The notes beneath the pieces were generated by a model, which was not told the origin of the DNA, did not search any database, and saw only the letters and a program-made list of their open reading frames with translations. The translations under genes and the position numbers were made by a program. A stretch of DNA of 17,601 nucleotides from CAZISM01 sp964541895 (GTDB lineage: Bacteria > Zhuqueibacterota > Zhuqueibacteria > Residuimicrobiales > Residuimicrobiaceae). Below are positions 15,644 through 17,601 of the stretch, piece after piece (positions within the stretch are counted from its first letter, which is position 1; each line of letters opens with the position of its first letter). The stretch is from positions 1-17,601 of the forward strand of contig CAZISM010000110.1 of NCBI GenBank assembly GCA_964541895.1, read 5' to 3'.

Positions 15644-16306
15644 CTAATGTAATCGAGTGACCAGACCGATCATCAAGCGCAGCCCGTATTTAGGTTGACG
15701 TATGGCGTTATCGGCGTCTTTATAGGTATAGTTCTTCCTGGCATTGACATGATCGCCATCCGGCGCATAGCTGGTGTCATGGCCGGAGAGAGCGGCCGGC
15801 GGAAAATAGTCTGAACCGGCGTCAAAGACAACGGCTGTTTTGCTCGAAATGGGCGCCAGGATCTGCATGCCCAGGCCAAATCCCCAGTTGGAGCTGGTAA
15901 CGTTGAACTCTTCATTGCCGCCGACATATTTGAATTGACCGGAAAAGTGAGAGAACCTTGGGCCGGTGTAAAAGTAAGATTCGGTGACTCCCGGAACCCG
16001 CAGGGGAAACAGCAGATCGAACCTGATGTTGAATGCACCACCGCCTTTCTCCGGAGTGCCGTCGGTAGCGTCGTTGATAAAGAGTCTTCGCGCGTCAGCG
16101 GCGTTGCCTGGATTCAGCCAGGTAAATCCCATGCCCAGGCGCGCTGATACGGATACATCGCGGGAAAAGCGGGCTGCTGTGCCGGAAAAGAACAGGGCTG
16201 GGCCACCGTTATAACCTGCTTCCATCCCGGTCGATAGCTCTGCAGCATTCAATCCGGTTGTGCATCCGAGAAGCGCGAAGAGTAAATATTTAGTCCTTGA
16301 TTTCAT
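15644..16306 (-). CDS. predicted outer-membrane beta-barrel protein
   Basis: The protein has 220 residues from ATG at 16306 on the minus strand. A GTG at 16315 would add three residues, but GGGTGA (16312-16317) sits five bases before the ATG and favours it. The N-terminus MKSRTKYLLFALLGCTTG is a signal peptide ending in LNA|AEL; LLGC also resembles a lipobox, but the barrel character favours ordinary cleavage. The rest alternates short amphipathic strands rich in G and aromatics (AGYNGGPALFFSG, VSARLGMGFTWLNPG, YFYTGPRFSHFSG, NWGFGLGMQILAPIS, KYGLRLMIGLVTRL), as in 8- to 10-stranded barrels. No named family is recognised. It converges on the amidohydrolase gene with 32 bp between stops and is divergent from the PAS-adaptor gene. 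Its link to the glycan-type genes is unproved. Confidence 0.75.
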   Translation of the reverse strand: MKSRTKYLLFALLGCTTGLNAAELSTGMEAGYNGGPALFFSGTAARFSRDVSVSARLGMGFTWLNPGNAADARRLFINDATDGTPEKGGGAFNIRFDLLFPLRVPGVTESYFYTGPRFSHFSGQFKYVGGNEEFNVTSSNWGFGLGMQILAPISSKTAVVFDAGSDYFPPAALSGHDTSYAPDGDHVNARKNYTYKDADNAIRQPKYGLRLMIGLVTRLH

Positions 16307-16639
16307 ATTTGTCACCCGTTTTGTAAAAAGATGTTATCGAATTCGATGATCATTGATTTAAAGTAATATTTTTCTTACCTTATTTGAACCAGTGCAAATA
16401 ATATGCCAGGTGGTTGCCGCCACTACGTCGTTCGTACGCGTCCGGCAAGCCTGAATGCGATGGAGCCGGGCGGGCGGACGGTGTTTAGAAATGATCCGGG
16501 GCCAGGGCTGAAAAAAATCAATTTGGAATTTTGCGAAATATTTTTAATGTTACTTTGACAGCGGCTGGCCTGGAAGCAACTGGTTTTAGCCATGTTCCAG
16601 ACAAACTGTTATTATCAACTGAAACGGACATCACCGGTC
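16307..16639. other. divergent intergenic region
   Basis: About 330 bp separate the minus-strand barrel gene from the plus-strand PAS-adaptor gene. The flanks are AT-rich and the middle (about 16410-16515) is GC-rich. A perfect 12-bp palindrome ATCGAATTCGAT lies at 16336-16347, about 30 bp upstream of the barrel gene's start. TTGACA occurs at 16555-16560 without a good -10 partner. An in-frame ATG at 16592 could extend the PAS gene. I see no other gene here. Confidence 0.5.
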
Positions 16640-17601
16640 ATGAAAACCAATTTATACGATTCGATCTTTAGCCATACAAACGATGGCGTGTTGCTGCTCT
16701 CTCGTGACGGGACGATTTTATCCGCCAATGCCCGTTGCGGGGAGATCCTGGGTATGGCCTCCGGGAATCTGGTCGGTCAGAGCTATTCCTGGATTTTCTT
16801 TCACGAGACTGAAAACCAGGAGTTGAGCCAACTGATCAATGACGGGCTTAAAAAAGAGATCGAGTATCCATCCAAAGAGATCCTGTATAAAAGTGCAGAC
16901 AACAGCGCGGTCCGTTTGTTGATCGCTACGGCGCGGATTCCTGAAGCAGAGTCCGGCTCGGACGCCACCGTTCCGCTGTTGCTGGTTTTTTTCAAGCCGC
17001 TTGAAGCGATGGTCCCGGGCGTTTCCATGCCCGTCTCGGCGGCGACGGCGGATCAGACCCGACATCACCTGGCTGAACTGGAGAAACAAAACCGGGTGCT
17101 GTTGGCCGGGCGAACAAAAAGAGACCTGCTGTACGCGTTCCTGGCGGGTGTGGTCTTTTTTCTTGTTCTGCTCATCATTTTTTCCACCCAGAGCCGCATT
17201 ACCATCTTTCCCAAAGCCAAGGTTGACAAAGAACAGAACATGACCCGGGTGAGCGCCGTAGCCAGGCTGGACACGCTGCCCCGGTACATTCATTTGGCCG
17301 GATTGCTCGAGCCCTACTACAAGTTGACGTTGACGGCACAGACCTCCGGGCCGATCGTGAAAAAGAATTTCACCCAGGGGGATTTTGTCGAAAAGGGCCA
17401 CATACTTTATCAGCTTGATACCAAAGAGCTGGCTAAAAATGTGCGTTCGGCGCGAGTCGCTTACATCGAACTTTTGGAGAATTATAACCAGTTGAAGGAT
17501 TGGCAATCCAGTCTCGAGGTCAATCAGGCCAAGCGCAGCCTGGAATTGGCCAAGATCGCCGAAAGCAATGAAAAAAAGAAGCTGGAGGAGACCAAAAAGC
17601 T
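16640..17601 (+). CDS. PAS domain - membrane helix - HlyD/RND-type periplasmic adaptor fusion, truncated by window end
   Basis: The frame is open from ATG at 16640 to the last base (320 full codons, no stop). Residues about 5-118 form a PAS sensor domain (LYDSIFSHTNDGVLLLSRDG, then ILSANARCGEILGM, NLVGQSYSWIF, and a closing strand VPLLLVFFKPLE). A charged, possibly coiled linker (about 138-162) leads to one membrane helix (163-182, LLYAFLAGVVFFLVLLIIF). After it come LAGLLEPYYKLTLTAQ and SGPIVKKNFTQGDFVEKGHI (237-255), the lipoyl-like hairpin of HlyD/MacA adaptors. LYQLDTKEL and the start of the alpha-helical hairpin (about 263-320) follow. The implied topology is PAS in the cytoplasm and adaptor in the periplasm. 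Such adaptors link an inner-membrane pump to an outer-membrane channel; a sensory PAS on one is unusual. The Shine-Dalgarno is weak, and an in-frame ATG at 16592 would add 16 residues. Confidence 0.8.
   Translation, partial: MKTNLYDSIFSHTNDGVLLLSRDGTILSANARCGEILGMASGNLVGQSYSWIFFHETENQELSQLINDGLKKEIEYPSKEILYKSADNSAVRLLIATARIPEAESGSDATVPLLLVFFKPLEAMVPGVSMPVSAATADQTRHHLAELEKQNRVLLAGRTKRDLLYAFLAGVVFFLVLLIIFSTQSRITIFPKAKVDKEQNMTRVSAVARLDTLPRYIHLAGLLEPYYKLTLTAQTSGPIVKKNFTQGDFVEKGHILYQLDTKELAKNVRSARVAYIELLENYNQLKDWQSSLEVNQAKRSLELAKIAESNEKKKLEETKK

Noticed and set aside
16555..16560. TTGACA as a -35 element for the PAS-adaptor gene
   Set aside because: The sequence 16-18 bases downstream is GC-rich and has no -10-like hexamer.
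16718..17506. 262-codon minus-strand open frame at the right end
   Set aside because: It lies wholly opposite the PAS-adaptor frame, which has recognisable domains. The minus-strand protein has low-complexity, Q/R-rich character and no motif.
1..17601. tRNA, rRNA, CRISPR array, insertion sequence or attachment site
   Set aside because: I saw no tRNA-like cloverleaf, rRNA-like segment, regularly spaced repeats, transposase frame or integrase anywhere in the window. This was a reading by eye, not a model search.

Overview
The window comes from a Gram-negative bacterium. It shows a predicted outer-membrane beta-barrel protein, an RND/HlyD-type periplasmic adaptor, several Sec signal peptides and a Tat signal. 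Large secreted propeller and glycosidase-like proteins next to a Tat-exported Gfo/Idh/MocA oxidoreductase are typical of FCB/PVC-type or related environmental lineages (Calditrichota/KSB1, Planctomycetota, Lentisphaerota and similar). No rRNA, tRNA or marker gene fixes the taxon, so this placement is inference.

Layout. Bases 1-15611 hold nine plus-strand genes in tight order: (1) the 3' part of an FG-GAP/VCBS propeller protein; (2) a secreted PQQ-type propeller fused to a GH123/DUF4091-type glycosidase; (3) an unrecognised secreted protein with a C-terminal beta-sandwich motif; (4) a secreted PL22-like (oligogalacturonate lyase-like) propeller; (5) a GH-like TIM-barrel protein, possibly a lipoprotein; (6) a 1072-residue GHL10-like secreted protein; (7) a Tat-signal Gfo/Idh/MocA oxidoreductase; (8) an SDR dehydrogenase whose YxxxK lysine is arginine; (9) an amidohydrolase-2 protein. 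Genes 1/2 and 4/5 overlap by ATGA. A strong intrinsic terminator (13421-13465), preceded by a perfect 15-bp palindrome, separates genes 1-7 from genes 8-9. Gene 9 ends in a GC-rich hairpin and faces a minus-strand beta-barrel protein gene (15644-16306). A divergent intergenic region then leads to a plus-strand gene that runs off the window end. It joins a PAS domain, one membrane helix and an HlyD/RND adaptor domain.

Reading. Genes 1-9 look like an envelope-directed glycan-processing locus. Extracytoplasmic glycosidase/lyase-like enzymes and beta-propellers are followed by an exported oxidoreductase and by cytoplasmic SDR and amidohydrolase enzymes that could process released sugar acids. The substrate is not fixed: PL22-like and KduD-like similarity points to uronic acids, and the GH123-like domain to N-acetylhexosamine. 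No SusC/SusD pair, sugar transporter or dedicated regulator lies in the window. The oddest item is the PAS-adaptor fusion at the right end. Several enzymes also depart from their family's expected active-site residues.
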